From NCBI GenBank assembly GCA_002307905.1, contig DBUL01000171.1, forward strand, positions 7,950 through 22,289: a stretch of 14,340 nt of DNA, read 5' to 3'. The notes under the pieces were generated by a model. The model searched no databases and had not been told where the DNA came from. It saw only the letters and a program-made list of their open reading frames with translations. Both the position numbers and the translations under genes were made by a program. Below, in pieces: positions 13,790 through 14,340 of the stretch (positions within the stretch are counted from its first letter, which is position 1; each line of letters starts with the position of its first letter). The DNA comes from Rhizobiaceae bacterium UBA1291 (GTDB taxonomy: Bacteria; Pseudomonadota; Alphaproteobacteria; Rhizobiales; Rhizobiaceae).

Positions 13790-14196
13790 GAGTGGATGGC
13801 TTCGAGTATCTTGTGCTGGAAGACGTGTCGTTTGTCCTCGCCGTAAGGCACGGCGGTTCCATGGCCCCAGACGGGACCCGGCCAATTGGCATCGCCTTCG
13901 GTTCGGGCAATGACATGGACATGAAGTTGGCGGACAATGTTGCCGATCGCGGCGATATTGATCTTGGTCGCTCCGGTCACGGATTTGAGTGCGGCAGCGA
14001 CGGTATTCTGCTCGAAGGTCAGCACGGCCTGGTCGAGCGGAGTCAGGTCGAACACCTCGGAAATGCCGGGACGCTTCGGCACCAGCACGAGCCAGGGCCA
14101 GCGACTGTCTTTGATCAGCCGCAGTTGGCACAGGCCCAGATGAACCAGGAGTTCACTGTCGCGCGCCAGCCGCTCGTCGAGTGCGAATGTGTCCAA
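13786..14196 (-). CDS. HIT-family nucleotide hydrolase
   Basis: A 136-residue histidine triad protein; the family hydrolyses dinucleoside polyphosphates or nucleotide phosphoramidates. The triad region reads IVRQLHVHVIAR: the first histidine of the H-x-H-x-H motif is Gln (residue 90) and H92 and H94 are kept, as in many proteobacterial members. The conserved start LDERLARDSELLVHLGLCQL and RWPWLVLVPKRPG also fit. I place the start at TTG 14196 because AGGAGG lies six bases upstream of it, and family members usually begin at about this point. The ATG ten codons earlier (14226) has no Shine-Dalgarno sequence and its first codons contain the AGGAGG itself. The stop overlaps the nudC ATG by four bases, so both nucleotide hydrolases are made together. 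It diverges from the SRP RNA gene. Confidence 0.85.
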   Translation of the reverse strand: MDTFALDERLARDSELLVHLGLCQLRLIKDSRWPWLVLVPKRPGISEVFDLTPLDQAVLTFEQNTVAAALKSVTGATKINIAAIGNIVRQLHVHVIARTEGDANWPGPVWGHGTAVPYGEDKRHVFQHKILEAIHS

Positions 14197-14202
14197 GGCG
14201 TC

Positions 14203-14208
14203 CCTCCT
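14203..14208 (-). promoter_or_regulatory. Full-consensus Shine-Dalgarno site that decides the HIT start
   Basis: AGGAGG on the minus strand, six bases before TTG at 14196. This is the strongest ribosome-binding site in the window and argues against the upstream ATG at 14226. Confidence 0.65.
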
Positions 14209-14248
14209 GACGTTTTTCTCCTTCATAGCAGTTTTTTGTGGGCTTGGC

Positions 14249-14277
14249 TTGCATTTGATCGCGCAATTGCCGATATG
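14249..14277 (+). promoter_or_regulatory. Probable promoter of the SRP RNA gene
   Basis: CTTGCA (14248-14253), close to the alphaproteobacterial -35 CTTGAC, and CGATAT (14271-14276), close to the -10 CTATAT, are 17 bases apart. Transcription would start near 14282, where the SRP RNA begins. Confidence 0.5.
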
Positions 14278-14279
14278 TG

Positions 14280-14340
14280 GCTCGGGAGGTTGGTGGTGGA
14301 CGAGCCACTCGCCAACCGGGTCAGGTCCGGAAGGAAGCAG
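14280..14340 (+). ncRNA. ffs: Signal recognition particle RNA (4.5S type), 5' part
   Basis: The window ends inside this gene. The invariant SRP RNA core GTCAGGTCCGGAAGGAAGC is at 14320-14338; it forms the apical domain IV with the GGAA tetraloop that binds the M domain of Ffh. Upstream, GGTTGG (14288-14293) can pair with CCAACC (14312-14317) and GTGG with CCAC inside it. The RNA and Ffh target nascent membrane proteins to FtsY and the translocon. The 3' half, which pairs with the 5' strand, is not visible. The 5' end is estimated from the promoter and the family's usual start and may be off by a few bases. Confidence 0.95.

Noticed and set aside
13790..14131. Upstream extension of the nudC frame
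   Set aside because: It overlaps the HIT gene entirely, is Arg-rich and low in family similarity; the ATG at 13789 gives the normal NudC N-terminus and an ATGA overlap.
1..14340. Mobile element, defence island or other accessory system
   Set aside because: No transposase, integrase, toxin-antitoxin, CRISPR or defence gene is recognisable; the genes look like conserved chromosomal genes with uniform codon use.

Overview
The window is a stretch of core chromosome from a GC-rich alphaproteobacterium, most likely a member of the Rhizobiaceae (Sinorhizobium/Ensifer or Rhizobium type). The evidence is protein recognition (DnaK/DnaJ, RecF, a membrane-anchored CycM-type cytochrome c, KdsB, rhizobial PheA, NudC, a HIT protein), an SRP RNA of rhizobial type at the right edge, and small membrane proteins of a kind common in rhizobia. 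I see no insertion sequence, CRISPR array, tRNA, rRNA, phage or plasmid gene. From memory, the order cycM - kdsB - pheA - NudC - HIT - ffs matches Sinorhizobium meliloti; I could not check this here.

Left part (1-3653): the 3' end of dnaK, a small exported protein of unknown function whose start overlaps the dnaK stop, and dnaJ, ending at a strong rho-independent terminator. Next come a small two-helix membrane protein facing a divergent TetR-type regulator whose reading frame is broken in the middle, then slyX and another small membrane protein, both on the minus strand.

Middle part (3654-10279): recF, a MoeB/ThiF-type adenylyltransferase and a GNAT acetyltransferase form a plus-strand cluster; the last two overlap by four bases. 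A 2-hydroxyacid dehydrogenase (minus) converges on it. A secreted double-SH3 protein (plus) overlaps an adenosine kinase-type PfkB sugar kinase (minus) tail to tail. The 388-base gap between this kinase and an AEC-family permease has no convincing ORF. It does hold a series of hairpins ending in a very good intrinsic terminator, and I read it as a candidate small RNA.

Right part (10303-14340): cycM (minus) diverges from kdsB-pheA (plus). pheA converges on a minus-strand pair, HIT protein then NudC, joined by an ATGA overlap. The two convergent stop codons of pheA and nudC lie inside one perfect palindrome. The HIT gene diverges from the SRP RNA gene (ffs), which runs off the right end of the window.

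Most genes are housekeeping: protein folding, DNA repair, cofactor activation, lipopolysaccharide precursor (KDO) supply, phenylalanine synthesis, nucleotide clean-up, respiration and protein targeting. I found no clear new multi-gene system. The least explained items are the structured RNA candidate (about 9035-9185), the exported protein between dnaK and dnaJ, the broken TetR gene, and several intergenic palindromes.
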